A DNA stretch of 35,131 nucleotides from Gammaproteobacteria bacterium (GTDB taxonomy: Bacteria > Pseudomonadota > Gammaproteobacteria > Xanthomonadales > SZUA-5), in NCBI GenBank assembly GCA_030430155.1, contig JAUIFV010000033.1, forward strand, positions 1 through 35,131, written 5' to 3'. Below are positions 17,491 through 26,759 of the stretch, piece after piece. The notes under the pieces are model-generated. The model saw only the letters and a list, made by a program, of their open reading frames with translations. It was not told where the DNA came from and did not search any database. Positions within the stretch are counted from its first letter, which is position 1; each line of letters opens with the position of its first letter. Made by a program: the position numbers and the translations under genes.

Positions 17491-17801
17491 CGCACCGCGT
17501 CGTCTTCGCGCCAGAGGCCGAGGATCAGCTTGCGGCCCTGTACCGCTACATTGCTTCGGCATCTTCAACGGACATCGCCGATCGATTTACTGAGGCCATC
17601 GTCCAATTCTGCGAAAGCCTCTCAACTTTCCCGCGGCGCGGGCACAAACGCGACGATGTGCGTCCGGGATTGCGGGTCACCAACTTCCGCAAGCGCGTGA
17701 TCGTCGCCTTCGTCGTGGACGCTGACTTGGTGTCCGTTCTTGGCGTGTTCTATGGCGGCCAGGACTACGAATCGATCCTGCAGGAAGACGCAGAACCGTA
17801 G
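17487..17801 (+). CDS. ParE/RelE-type toxin
   Basis: A 104-residue protein with the ParE plan: THRVVFAPEAEDQLAALYRYIASAS (strand and long helix), a helix TDIADRFTEAIVQFCESLSTFP, then RRGHKRDDVRPGLRVTNFRKRVIVAFVVDADLVSVLGVFYGGQDYESIL (the three-strand core with R-F-x-K-R). ParE toxins poison DNA gyrase and RelE relatives cut mRNA; the RxxFRKRVI and GVFYGGQDYE features favour ParE. It starts at GTG, overlapping the antitoxin stop. Confidence 0.92.
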   Translation: MTHRVVFAPEAEDQLAALYRYIASASSTDIADRFTEAIVQFCESLSTFPRRGHKRDDVRPGLRVTNFRKRVIVAFVVDADLVSVLGVFYGGQDYESILQEDAEP

Positions 17802-17818
17802 GCGATTGCGCAAGCCCA

Positions 17819-17860
17819 CGTAGGATGCCGGTGAGGCACGAACCGCATCGATCGCGATGG
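17819..17860 (+). repeat. Dispersed intergenic repeat, GTAGGATG...GCACGAACCGCATC type, copy 1
   Basis: A ~31-nt core starting CGTAGGATGCCGGTGAGGCA and ending CGAACCGCATC recurs in opposite orientation at 32079-32115 with about one change in the core. It lies in the gap between the toxin gene and hsdR. Confidence 0.7.
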
Positions 17861-17948
17861 GAGAAATCGTGCGCGCAGCACAGTGCACAGTCGGCTCGGC
17901 TAGACTCCGATCCACGCACCAGCACGCCACGATCAAGGACGACCCCGG

Positions 17949-20900
17949 ATGAGCGCCGACGCCAAAGAAGCCGCCTTCCAGCAGGACATCATCAAGCAGA
18001 TGATCGCCGGCGGCTGGCAGCTGGGCGATCCGGCGCGCTATGACCGCGAGCGGGCGCTGTACACCGAGGACTGCCTGGCCTTTGTGCGCAGCACTCAACC
18101 TGAGGCCTGGAAGAAGTACGCCGAGCTGTATCCGAATCAGCCCGAGCAGGCCTTTATCGCCAAGCTGACCGCGCAGCTGGCCAAGGCCGATCCGCAGGCC
18201 ACCGACAAGTCGCTGCGCAGCTTCGGCACGCTGGGGGTGCTGCGGCATGAGCTGCGCGACAAGTCGGTGTCCTTCAAGCTGTGCCAGTTCCGCCCCGATC
18301 ACCAGCTGAATCCGGACACGCTGGTTATGTACGAGGGCAACATCCTGCGGCTGGTGCCGGAGCTGGTCTACAGCCCCTATGCCACTGACGCGCACCAGGC
18401 CGAAACCGGCGCCCGGGCCAAGGCTTGGCGGATCGATCTGGTGCTGTTCGTCAACGGCATACCGGTGGTGACGATGGAGCTGAAGAGCGACTTCAAGCAG
18501 GCCGTCGACAACGCGGTGAAGCAGTACCAGCGCACCCGGCTGCCCAAGGACCCGGCGACCAACAAGCCCGAGCCGCTGCTGAGCTTCAAGCGCGGCGCGC
18601 TGGTGCATTTTGCGGTGAGCCAATACGCGGTGCAGATGACCACCAAGCTGGCCGGCGCCGACACCCGCTTTCTGCCCTTCAACCGCGGCACCGCCGAAGG
18701 CGGCGCCGGCAACGATGTGCCTGAGGACCTGCATCGCTACGCCACCAGCTATCTGTGGACCGAGGTGCTGGCGCCGGCCAATCTGCTGCAGATCATCGGC
18801 CGCTTCATCCATCTGGAGATCAAGACGGTCGAGGACTGGGAAGGGCGCAAGACCAAGACCGAGACGCTGATCTTCCCGCGCTTTCACCAGTGGGATCTGG
18901 TCACCCGGCTGATCGACGCCAGCCGCCGCGAAGGTCCCGGCCACAAATACCTGGCCCAGCACAGCGCCGGCTCCGGCAAGTCCAACTCCATCGCCTGGAC
19001 CGCGCACCAGCTCTCCGCGCTGCACGACGAGGCCGGCGAGAAGGTCTTCCACTCGGTGATCGTGGTCACCGACCGCACCGTGCTCGATAGCCAGCTGCAG
19101 GACACCATCTACCAGTTCGAGCATGCCGATGGTGTGGTCGGGCGAATCAACAACGAGGAAGGGCAGGGCGCCAAGAGCGAAAAGCTGGCCGAGGCGCTGA
19201 CCCTGAGCCAGCCCATCGTCATCGTCACCATCCAGACCTTTCCTTTCGTGCTCAAGGCCATCGAAGACAGCGTCAGCCTGAAGGAGCGGCGCTACGCGAT
19301 CATCGCCGACGAGGCGCACTCCTCGCAGACCGGCGCCACCGCGCGCAAGCTCAAGGAAGTGCTGGTCGCCGATGCCCGCGACGACGAGGAGCCACCCAGC
19401 GGCGAGGACATGATCGCTGCGGCGGTGGCGGCGCGTGGTAAGGCCTCCAATTTGAGCTACTACGCCTTCACCGCGACCCCGAAAGCGAAGACCCTGGAGC
19501 TGTTCGGCCGCCTGCCCGATCCGAGCCAACCGCCGTCCAAGACCAACAAACCGCAGCCCTTCCACGTCTACAGCATGCGCCAGGCGATCGAGGAGGGTTA
19601 CATCCTCGACGTGCTGAAGAACTACACCAGCTACAAGGTGGCCTACCAGCTGGCGCAGAAGGTCGCCGCCGCCGACACGGAAGTCGATGCGAAGAAGGCG
19701 CGGGTCAAGCTGGGCCAGTGGGTGCGGCTGCACGACTACAACATCGCTCAGAAGGTGATGGTGATCGTGGAGCACTACCGCGGCACGGTGATGGGTCTGC
19801 TCGGCGGTCAGGCTCGCGCCATGGTGGTGACCGGCTCGCGCAAGGAGGCGGTGCGCTACAAGCTGGAGTTTGACAAGTACGTCGCCGGCAAGGGCTACAA
19901 GGGCATGCGGGCGATGGTCGCCTTCTCCGGCGAAGTCAGCTTCAGCGCCAGCGATCCGCACGCCGAAGGCCTGCTCGGTGAGAAGTTCACCGAGTCCAAC
20001 ATGAACCCGGACCTGAAGGGCCGCGACATGCGCAAGGCCTTCGATCAGGACAGCTACCAGCTGATGATCGTCGCCAACAAGTTCCAGACCGGCTTCGACC
20101 AGCCAAAGTTGTGCGCGATGTACGTCGACAAGAAGCTCGGCGGCGTGGACTGCGTGCAGACCCTGTCGCGCTTGAACCGCACCTATCCGGGGAAGGTCGA
20201 GACCTACGTGCTGGACTTCTACAACGACCCTGAAGAGGTGCTGGCCGCATTCCAGGAGTACTTCCAGACCGCAAAGCTGATCGACGTCTCCGATCCCAAT
20301 CTGATCTGGGATCTGTATCAGAAGCTGCGCGACAGCGGGATCTTCCTGTGGACTGAAGTCGTGCAGTTTGCCGAGATCTACTACACCAGCACCAAGAGCA
20401 ACGCCGCCATCCGCAACGTCTGCGAGCCCGCCGTGCAGCGCTGGCGGGGCCGCTTCGCTGAGGCCAAGTCAGCCCACACCCGGCACAAGGAGCTGTTTGA
20501 GCGTGCCAAACAGAGCGGCGACGAGGTGCTAATCGGCAACGCCGAAGGCGAGATGAAAGGCGCCAAGGAAGAGCTGGACCGGCTGGGCCTGTTCAAGGCC
20601 GACCTGATGGCCTTCACCCGCCACTACGAATTCATGGCCCAGATCGTCGACTACGACAGCACAGACCTGGAGCGTCTGAGCCTCTACGCCCGCCACCTGG
20701 CCCCGCTGCTGCGCGAGAAGGCCGATGACGACGATCCAATCGACCTGAGCTCGGTGGAGCTGAGCCACTACCGGCTATCGAAGATCAAGCAACAGGATCT
20801 GCGCATGGTCAAAGAGGCGGAGGGCTTGTATCCGGCTTCGGAACTGGGAACCGGCAAGGCCAGGGACAAGAAGGAAGAGTTCCTGTCGCAGATCATCAGT

Positions 20901-21218
20901 CGGCTGAACGAGCTGTTTGTGACCGACGGACTTACTGATCAGGACCTGCTCAACTACGCCTACACCATCCGCGACAAGGTCGGCGAGAACGAGCGCGTCA
21001 TCCAGCAGGTCGACAACAACTCTGCCGAGCAGGCGATGCTCGGCGACTTCGGCGTCGCCATGGATGACGCGGTGATGGCTAGCAGCGAGGCGCATCAGAA
21101 GCAGATGATGCAGTACTTGAATGATCGGGAGCTGGCCGCCGGGTTTCAGCGCTTGGTGTTTGAGCTGTTGGTGATGCAGCGGAAGGGGTTGGGTGGTGCA
21201 AAGGGTGTGCGGAGTTAG
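17949..21218 (+). CDS. hsdR: Type I restriction-modification system, endonuclease/translocase subunit HsdR
   Basis: A 1089-residue motor-nuclease. The N-terminal PD-(D/E)xK nuclease has D163 (RIDLVLF), E177 and K179 (VVTMELKSD). Walker A is HSAGSGKS (338-345), followed by VTDRTVLDSQLQ. The DEAH box is IIADEAHSS (454-457). A motif-III-like YYAFTATPKAKT and motif-VI-like region (VQTLSRLNRTYPGK) complete the SF2 helicase pair. The C-terminus (from about 850) is helical and contacts the methylase. It works with HsdM and HsdS to translocate and cut unmethylated DNA. ATG 17949 follows GGACGACCCCGG. It is separated from hsdS by the ParDE pair and a dispersed repeat, so it probably has its own promoter. 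Confidence 0.97.
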   Translation: MSADAKEAAFQQDIIKQMIAGGWQLGDPARYDRERALYTEDCLAFVRSTQPEAWKKYAELYPNQPEQAFIAKLTAQLAKADPQATDKSLRSFGTLGVLRHELRDKSVSFKLCQFRPDHQLNPDTLVMYEGNILRLVPELVYSPYATDAHQAETGARAKAWRIDLVLFVNGIPVVTMELKSDFKQAVDNAVKQYQRTRLPKDPATNKPEPLLSFKRGALVHFAVSQYAVQMTTKLAGADTRFLPFNRGTAEGGAGNDVPEDLHRYATSYLWTEVLAPANLLQIIGRFIHLEIKTVEDWEGRKTKTETLIFPRFHQWDLVTRLIDASRREGPGHKYLAQHSAGSGKSNSIAWTAHQLSALHDEAGEKVFHSVIVVTDRTVLDSQLQDTIYQFEHADGVVGRINNEEGQGAKSEKLAEALTLSQPIVIVTIQTFPFVLKAIEDSVSLKERRYAIIADEAHSSQTGATARKLKEVLVADARDDEEPPSGEDMIAAAVAARGKASNLSYYAFTATPKAKTLELFGRLPDPSQPPSKTNKPQPFHVYSMRQAIEEGYILDVLKNYTSYKVAYQLAQKVAAADTEVDAKKARVKLGQWVRLHDYNIAQKVMVIVEHYRGTVMGLLGGQARAMVVTGSRKEAVRYKLEFDKYVAGKGYKGMRAMVAFSGEVSFSASDPHAEGLLGEKFTESNMNPDLKGRDMRKAFDQDSYQLMIVANKFQTGFDQPKLCAMYVDKKLGGVDCVQTLSRLNRTYPGKVETYVLDFYNDPEEVLAAFQEYFQTAKLIDVSDPNLIWDLYQKLRDSGIFLWTEVVQFAEIYYTSTKSNAAIRNVCEPAVQRWRGRFAEAKSAHTRHKELFERAKQSGDEVLIGNAEGEMKGAKEELDRLGLFKADLMAFTRHYEFMAQIVDYDSTDLERLSLYARHLAPLLREKADDDDPIDLSSVELSHYRLSKIKQQDLRMVKEAEGLYPASELGTGKARDKKEEFLSQIISRLNELFVTDGLTDQDLLNYAYTIRDKVGENERVIQQVDNNSAEQAMLGDFGVAMDDAVMASSEAHQKQMMQYLNDRELAAGFQRLVFELLVMQRKGLGGAKGVRS

Positions 21219-21261
21219 CGGTGACCGGCACTCGCGCCGAATCGGTGAGAGGCGGAATCTG

Positions 21262-22059
21262 ATGTTTCTCAAACGAGACGAATGGGCCGAGTGGGATTGG
21301 GGTTCCACATGGTTGGATGCGCACTTCGCCCCATCGGTTCTTCAGCGCTTTGACCCTGATAGTGGGGACGACTGGTTCGACTGGCTGGATCAAGAACAGT
21401 CGAAGGTCGACGGTAAGAGGCGCTCCAGCGTTCGAGCCTTTGAGCAGTTCCTGTTCAGCCAGTTCAGTGGTGTGGTGGTCTATCACGCGACACGTCTTCC
21501 CGATCTCCAACGGATTAGGGAAGAGGGCATTCGCGCTTGGACAGCTGACGAGCTCAGGGGAATGGCGCAAGCAGAGTTCGGCCAACGAGCTAGCCCGACC
21601 GCACTTTCGAATGCGATCGAGAGCTGCCTGCCTGAGCATCGCGGAGGGCGCGTGTATTCGTTCGCGTCACTCACGCACGCGCTAGGCACCTGTTCGCTCC
21701 AGGAGCGCGGAAAGTTGCCTAGTTTCGCGTCAAAGGGTGGCGAGTTTCTGAGGTGCGTTGGTATGGAAGCAGGCGTGATGAGTGTTGAGAATCAGACTCT
21801 GAGCGGCCGAGCGTTTCTGCTTGAGTGCTGCTTGCCGTGGGACTATCTAGAGAGTGACTACAAGGAGTGCCTGCTACAAGAGCTTCTTGAGACTGTTATC
21901 TCGGCGCGCTTCTGTGACACGGAGGTCCTCGCCATGACCGGTAGCCATGTATGCGTAGCTTCGATGCGTGACATTTCGCCAACGGACATCATGAGGGTCG
22001 CCGATCTTGAGTCGTGTCAGAACATCTCAGTCAAGGACATCACCTGGCATGTGTTCTGA
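21262..22059 (+). CDS. Unrecognised protein with ADP-ribosyltransferase-like motifs
   Basis: 265 residues from ATG 21262 (GAGAGGCGG upstream); the longer frame into hsdR is rejected. The N-terminus is Trp/Asp-rich (WAEWDWGSTWLDAHF; DDWFDWLDQE). Around residue 73 comes VVVYHATRLPDLQRIREEGI, which looks like the His-containing first strand and helix of the ART/PARP fold. RVYSFASLTHALG (about 132-144) could supply the Tyr motif, and the acidic helix LLQELLETVI the third position. GRAFLLECCLPWDYLE (about 185-200) resembles a core strand of related orphan families. The assignment is an inference from spaced motifs. It lies 43 bases after hsdR and 69 before the GIY-YIG gene on the same strand, so it may belong to the restriction operon or act as an accessory effector. 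Confidence 0.6.
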   Translation: MFLKRDEWAEWDWGSTWLDAHFAPSVLQRFDPDSGDDWFDWLDQEQSKVDGKRRSSVRAFEQFLFSQFSGVVVYHATRLPDLQRIREEGIRAWTADELRGMAQAEFGQRASPTALSNAIESCLPEHRGGRVYSFASLTHALGTCSLQERGKLPSFASKGGEFLRCVGMEAGVMSVENQTLSGRAFLLECCLPWDYLESDYKECLLQELLETVISARFCDTEVLAMTGSHVCVASMRDISPTDIMRVADLESCQNISVKDITWHVF

Positions 22060-22128
22060 CGATTGGTTCTGAATCTGAAGCTGGTTCGGCGATGACGTGC
22101 TGGTCGCGGAGCCCTTAGGCGGGGGTAT

Positions 22129-22929
22129 ATGGATAGGAAAGTTAAATCCATTGGCGACCGGGAGTTCTGGCTGGTTGGCTCGCCGCAGATCCAGCGCGAT
22201 GCACACGGGCACTTTCACGAATACATCCCTGAAATGCCAGAAGGGCAACGTGCAAACCGCTACGCTGCCGGTCCATTCTGCAAGTTTGGACTGCCAGCTG
22301 CGCCCAGAGCGCCTGGCGTCTACGCCGTACTCGTAGATGAGCAGCTCAAGTACATCGGCCGGTGCGAAGACCTTGCAAAGCGGTTCGGCAGCAGTGGATA
22401 CGGATCCATCAGTCAGCGCAACCTGCACGACGACGGTCAAAGCACAAACTGCAAGCTAAATGCGCGGGTTCTGGCCACTGCGCAGCAAGGACAGCTGATG
22501 CAGGTCTGGTTTCACAGCACGCCAGATTTCGTTGAACTCGAGCAGCAACTGATCGGCGCGCTACTGCCGGAGTGGAATGGACAGTTGGCTTTGGCGGGCA
22601 GGAGCGAGCGATCCAGAAGGTCAAAGACTCCAGGATCCCGAACGAGCACTCCCGGCGCCGGCGGGGGACCAGGCCGTGTTGCAGCCGAATTCGATGCAGC
22701 GCTACGCAAGCTTCTTGATGAAGCAGCCAAAGCTGGGATGACAGAATTGGAGGTGCGCGCCGGCGCGCTGCACCGGCTCGTGGGCGGCTATCCCGGGACG
22801 CATCACCGAATGCCTTCCTGCTGCGCTCGTATGCGCGCCGCCATGGGACCCAGCGATCGCATCGTGCACTCGCCGCCGAAGGGCAATGGTGCGAACTTGT
22901 GCATCGCGTACCGGTTGCCAAAGGTCTAG
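22129..22929 (+). CDS. GIY-YIG domain protein with C-terminal winged-helix-like domain
   Basis: 266 residues. The nuclease-type module spans about 60-150: PGVYAVLV (GIY, 62-69), KYIGRCEDLAKRFG (YIG, 74-87, with Arg86), then NARVLATAQQGQLMQVWFH and the acidic helix FVELEQQLIGALLPEWN, whose Glu and Asn fit the GIY-YIG metal site. A Ser/Arg/Gly-rich linker (about 155-182) leads to a second domain, FDAALRKLLDEAAKAGMTELEVRAGALHRLVGGYPG, ending CIAYRLPK. I have seen this last domain attached to restriction-type proteins, but its role is not known to me. It probably nicks or binds DNA. The start follows a GGCGGGGGT RBS-like run. It stands downstream of the ART-like gene and upstream of the DUF262 gene. 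Confidence 0.8.
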   Translation: MDRKVKSIGDREFWLVGSPQIQRDAHGHFHEYIPEMPEGQRANRYAAGPFCKFGLPAAPRAPGVYAVLVDEQLKYIGRCEDLAKRFGSSGYGSISQRNLHDDGQSTNCKLNARVLATAQQGQLMQVWFHSTPDFVELEQQLIGALLPEWNGQLALAGRSERSRRSKTPGSRTSTPGAGGGPGRVAAEFDAALRKLLDEAAKAGMTELEVRAGALHRLVGGYPGTHHRMPSCCARMRAAMGPSDRIVHSPPKGNGANLCIAYRLPKV

Positions 22930-23065
22930 CCGAGGAGTTAATCGGCAAGGAATCGGCGAGGCCCGCATGCAGGCACAAGTGGGTCGGCGGGCTGCGCCGG
23001 GCCTTGAAAGGCAAGTAGCAATATCACCACCGCGTTACCATCGAATAGCAATAGGCGAATGTTCA

Positions 23066-24861
23066 ATGTCCCAAGCCAAGTACTCGGTAAACCAGCACCC
23101 CATCTCCATCGTGCTTGCCTGGATAGCGCAGGGCGAAATCGCCATCCCGAGATCCAGCGACCGTTCGTCTGGAGCAAGACGCAGGTGCGCGACCTGATGG
23201 ATTCTTTGCTGCGCGGTTTTCCCGTCGGCTACCTGATTGCATGGAAGAACCCCAACATCAAGCTCAAAGACGGCTCGATGTCGGAGGGGAAGCGCATTCT
23301 GATCGATGGTCAGCAGCGGGTGACGGCGCTGATGACGGCGGTCAGCGGAATGAAGGTGCTGGACAAGGACTACAAGACGACTCGCATCCGCATTGCCTAC
23401 CATCCGGTCGAGCAGCGCTTTGAGGTCCACAACCGCGCGATAGCCAAGGACAGCAAATGGCTGGCCGATATCGCCGAGGCATTTGCGCCGAGCTTCAAGA
23501 CCCACCGATACGTGAGTCAGTACTGTGCGGCCAATTCGGACGCCGACGAGGATCGGGTCTTCGAAGGCATGGATCTGCTCACCAGCATCACCACCAACCA
23601 GCTGGGCTTGATCGAACTCGACGGTTCGCTCGATATCGAAACCGTCACCGAGATCTTCATCAGGATCAACGGCAAGGGTGCCGTGCTGAGCCAGGCCGAT
23701 TTCGCGATGTCCAAGATCGCCTCAAGCGAATCCTACGGCGGCGACAAGATGCGCAAGACCATCGACTACTTCTGCCATCTCGCCATTGCGCCCGAGTTCT
23801 ACGACGTGATCGTCGACAACGACCCCGAGTTCTGCGCTTCCGAGCGCTTTGCGCCGATGCAGTGGCTGCGACGCGAGAACGACAACCTCTACGATCCCGA
23901 CTACACCGACATGCTACGCGTCGCGTTCACCACGCAGTTCGGTCGCGGCAAGCTGCAGGACCTGGTTGCCCTGCTATCGGGTAGAAACTTCGACACCCGC
24001 AGCTACGAGGAGAACATCGCCGAGGAGAGCTTCGGCAAACTTCAGGCGGGCTTGAACGCGTTCATGAACGAAAGCCATTTCAAGCGCTTCGTCATGATCA
24101 TTCGTTCCAGCGGCTTCATTCTTCCCAGCCTGATCAACTCCGGCAATGCGCTGAACTTCGCCTATGTACTGTTCCTGCACTTGAGGGCGCAGAAAGCTGA
24201 ACCAGCCGAGATTGAGACCATCGTCCGCCGCTGGTTCGTGATGTCAATCCTGACCCGGCGCTACAGCGGCAACGCCGAGTCGTCTTTTGATCTGGATATC
24301 CGCCGCATACACGAGCGCGGTGCGCTTGAGCATCTGCAGAGTATTGAGCAGGCCGACCTGGGCGATGCGTTCTGGGAGTTCGGGCTGGTGCAGGATCTGG
24401 ACACATCGGCATCCAGCAGCCCGCTGTTCAAGGTCTTTCTCGCGGCGCAGATCAAGGCCAACGACAAGGCCTTTCTATCCAAGGACATCACGGTGACCGA
24501 CATCGTGCTCAATCGCGGCGAGCTCCACCACATCTTCCCGCGCAACTTCTTGAAGAAGCACGGTTTCCCCCGGCAGCGCTACAACCAGGTCGCCAACTTC
24601 GCTGTCACCCAGACCGAGACCAACATCAAGATCCGCGATCGCGAACCGGCCGTCTACTTCGCCGACGTCGTGCAGCAGACCAACGGGCGTGAGCTGAGCT
24701 ACGGCGCCATCAGCGATGCCGACGAGCTGGCAGCCAATCTGGCCGCGAACTGCATTCCGGCTGACCTTCACCGGATGGGAATCGATGACTACGATGACTT
24801 CCTGAAAGCGCGTCGGGCGCTGATGGCGGCGAAGTTGAAGGCTTACTACTCGGTACTTTAG
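23066..24861 (+). pseudogene. DUF262/DUF1524 (GmrSD-like) type IV restriction gene, interrupted by a 1-nt frameshift
   Basis: Two frames join into one protein of about 598 residues. ATG 23066 gives [20 protein letters not shown] then AQGEIAIP. At 23147-23149 the frame slips and continues [21 protein letters not shown] then [14 protein letters not shown]. One missing base near the CCC run (23146-23148) explains it exactly. DUF262 carries the nucleotide-binding motif [13 protein letters not shown]. The C-terminal DUF1524 HNH-type nuclease has [14 protein letters not shown] and [17 protein letters not shown]. Such fused GmrSD proteins cut modified (for example glucosylated) phage DNA. The frameshift may be real inactivation, a phase-type switch or a sequencing error. 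The downstream frame alone can start only at a poor ATG (23059) with unrelated residues. Confidence 0.85.
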
Positions 24862-24976
24862 CTGGCGCGGCGTAGGTATCCGGGTTTCGAGTGTCGAGGC
24901 CCTAATGCTCTCGGGGCTCGACGATCAACGCCGACCGGTTTACCTTGTTGAATATAAACAAACCCGGGGTAGGCAT

Positions 24977-25741
24977 TTGGAGAAAAAACTAAAGTCGCTG
25001 CTTGCTGAACCAGCGAGTTCTGGGGTGATGACGACGGTCTGGTTACGTCAAAACGGCATCAGCAGTCAGTTGGTCAGCAAGTATGTTCGCTCCGGCTGGC
25101 TGAGTTCGATCGGCCATGGTGCCTACGTCCGCGATGTGTCTCGCATTGTCTGGCAACACGGCCTGAATGCGCTACAGACCCAGCTGGCAGTGCCCGTTTG
25201 GCTTGGAGGGTTGTCGGCGCTGGCGCTGCATGGGTTGGGGCACCAGCTTGCCATCGGTCGGGAGCGGGTATGGCTCCATGCGCAAGATTCGCCGCACCTA
25301 CCCAAATGGTTCAATCAGCACGATTGGTCGGTGGATTTCGTGCTGATCAACCGGCGTCTGTTCGTTGAGCTTCCCAATGATCGGTTCATCGTTCGTGAAA
25401 GCGGCGGGGTTTCTTTGACGGTCGCTCGGCCGGAACAAGCGGTACTGGAATATTTGGACCGGGTCCAAAGCAGGTCTGCATTCGAAGACGCGGCGGACCT
25501 GATGGCCGGGACGAGGGCGCTACGACCGAAGTTGATGCAGTCACTACTTGAATCCTGTCGCTCCATTCGGGCGAAACGGCTGGCCCTGTACTTCGCTGAT
25601 ACGCTGCAGCTTCCGTGGATGGCCCGGCTGGATTTGAGCAACATCGATCTGGGAAGCGGTCCGCGGCAGATCGTTGCCGATGGTCGCCTGGATTCCACTT
25701 ATCAGATCACTGTGCCTCGAAGCCTCGAACATGGCATCTGA
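24977..25741 (+). CDS. AbiEi-type antitoxin (type IV toxin-antitoxin)
   Basis: About 254 residues from TTG 24977. The product begins LEKKLKSLLAEPASSGVMTT, the usual N-terminus of the AbiEi winged-helix repressor. A longer frame to ATG 24905 overlaps an AT-rich patch (TTGAATATAAAC) that looks like the promoter, so TTG is preferred; GGGGTAGG lies just upstream. The winged helix is about 10-60 (VTTVWLRQNGISSQLVSKYVRSGWLSSIGHGAYVR after the first residues), and the C-terminal antitoxin domain follows (GGLSALALHGLGHQ, then VARPEQAVLEYLDRV). AbiEi represses its operon and counteracts AbiEii without direct binding. It overlaps the toxin gene by 11 bp. Confidence 0.88.
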   Translation: MEKKLKSLLAEPASSGVMTTVWLRQNGISSQLVSKYVRSGWLSSIGHGAYVRDVSRIVWQHGLNALQTQLAVPVWLGGLSALALHGLGHQLAIGRERVWLHAQDSPHLPKWFNQHDWSVDFVLINRRLFVELPNDRFIVRESGGVSLTVARPEQAVLEYLDRVQSRSAFEDAADLMAGTRALRPKLMQSLLESCRSIRAKRLALYFADTLQLPWMARLDLSNIDLGSGPRQIVADGRLDSTYQITVPRSLEHGI

Positions 25742-26654
25742 CCGATACGACGAGCAGGTCCGGCTGCTGGTACAAACGCTGCAAGTGGTTGCGGAGCACA
25801 ATTGCTTCGCCTTGAAGGGCGGTACCGCGCTGAACTTGTTTCTTCGCGATATGCCGCGATTGTCTGTTGATATCGACTTGGTATACCTGCCGATCAACAC
25901 CCGGGACGAGGCATTGGCAGAGTCACGCCGTGCGCTTGAGGCAATCTGTGACAGCATTCGCCGCGGCGCTGTCGCGAATGCGACTGGGGAGGTGCTCGGT
26001 CACCGCTCCGATGCGCTTCGCGCAGTGGTCCGCCGGCGGCGAACGCAGATCAAGATCGAATTGTCGCCGGTGCTCAGGGGAACGGTGTTGGTGCCCGAGA
26101 AACGGACGATAGCGCCTGCTGCAGCAGATCGGTACGGACACGCCGAAATGCTGGTTGGCACAGCGGTGGATCTCTACGGTGGCAAGATCTGCGCGGCCCT
26201 TGATCGTCAGCATCCGCGTGACCTCTTCGACCTGAAGCTGTTGCTGGATGAGGACGGCCTGACGCGGGCAATTTTTGAAGGCTTTCTGGTCTATCTGATC
26301 AGCCACAACCGCCCGATTCGCGAGCTGCTGGCGCCGCGCTTGGCAGACATCCGAATGACCTTCGTCGATCAGTTCCAGGGAATGACTCGGAAACCTATCG
26401 AGGTGGAAGTGCTGGAAAAGGCGCGTGACGACTTGCTGATCTGGTTGCGCGATCTGCTTACCCCGGCCGACTGCGCCTTCCTACTGAGCGTCAAGCGCGG
26501 TGAGCCGGATTGGGCGCATTTGCCTTATCCGCATATCCATGAGCTGCCTGGCGTTCGCTGGAAGCTGCGCAACATCGCAACGATGAGCGTTGCCGCGCGG
26601 CAGCGCGAATTGGCTGCGCTGGAGCAAGTTCTGACGACGCACTACAGCTACTGA
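25731..26654 (+). CDS. AbiEii/AbiGii-type nucleotidyltransferase toxin
   Basis: A 307-residue protein starting at ATG 25731 inside the antitoxin end. The nucleotidyltransferase core is clear: FALKGGTALNLFL (GG-T loop), then LSVDIDLVYLP with the paired metal aspartates, and later AVDLYGGKICAALDRQHPRD then LFDLKLLL, typical of AbiEii. These toxins transfer nucleotides to tRNA or another target and cause abortive infection or plasmid stabilisation. The length matches the family. It is the last gene of the island before the degraded tRNA-like segment at 26761. Confidence 0.92.
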   Translation: MASDRYDEQVRLLVQTLQVVAEHNCFALKGGTALNLFLRDMPRLSVDIDLVYLPINTRDEALAESRRALEAICDSIRRGAVANATGEVLGHRSDALRAVVRRRRTQIKIELSPVLRGTVLVPEKRTIAPAAADRYGHAEMLVGTAVDLYGGKICAALDRQHPRDLFDLKLLLDEDGLTRAIFEGFLVYLISHNRPIRELLAPRLADIRMTFVDQFQGMTRKPIEVEVLEKARDDLLIWLRDLLTPADCAFLLSVKRGEPDWAHLPYPHIHELPGVRWKLRNIATMSVAARQRELAALEQVLTTHYSY

Positions 26655-26759
26655 GGGCAGCGGTCGAGGCTGAGAACACTGCCAAAGTGAGTAGGTTTGT
26701 GAGTGGGGCGCTGGAGTGTTGTGAATAATGGCTCTTACCATCAGTAACTTAACCGACAA

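Noticed and set aside
17622-19961. A 779-codon minus-strand frame opposite parE and the first half of hsdR
   Set aside because: Long antisense frames are expected in GC-rich coding DNA; it crosses three genes and shows no domain.
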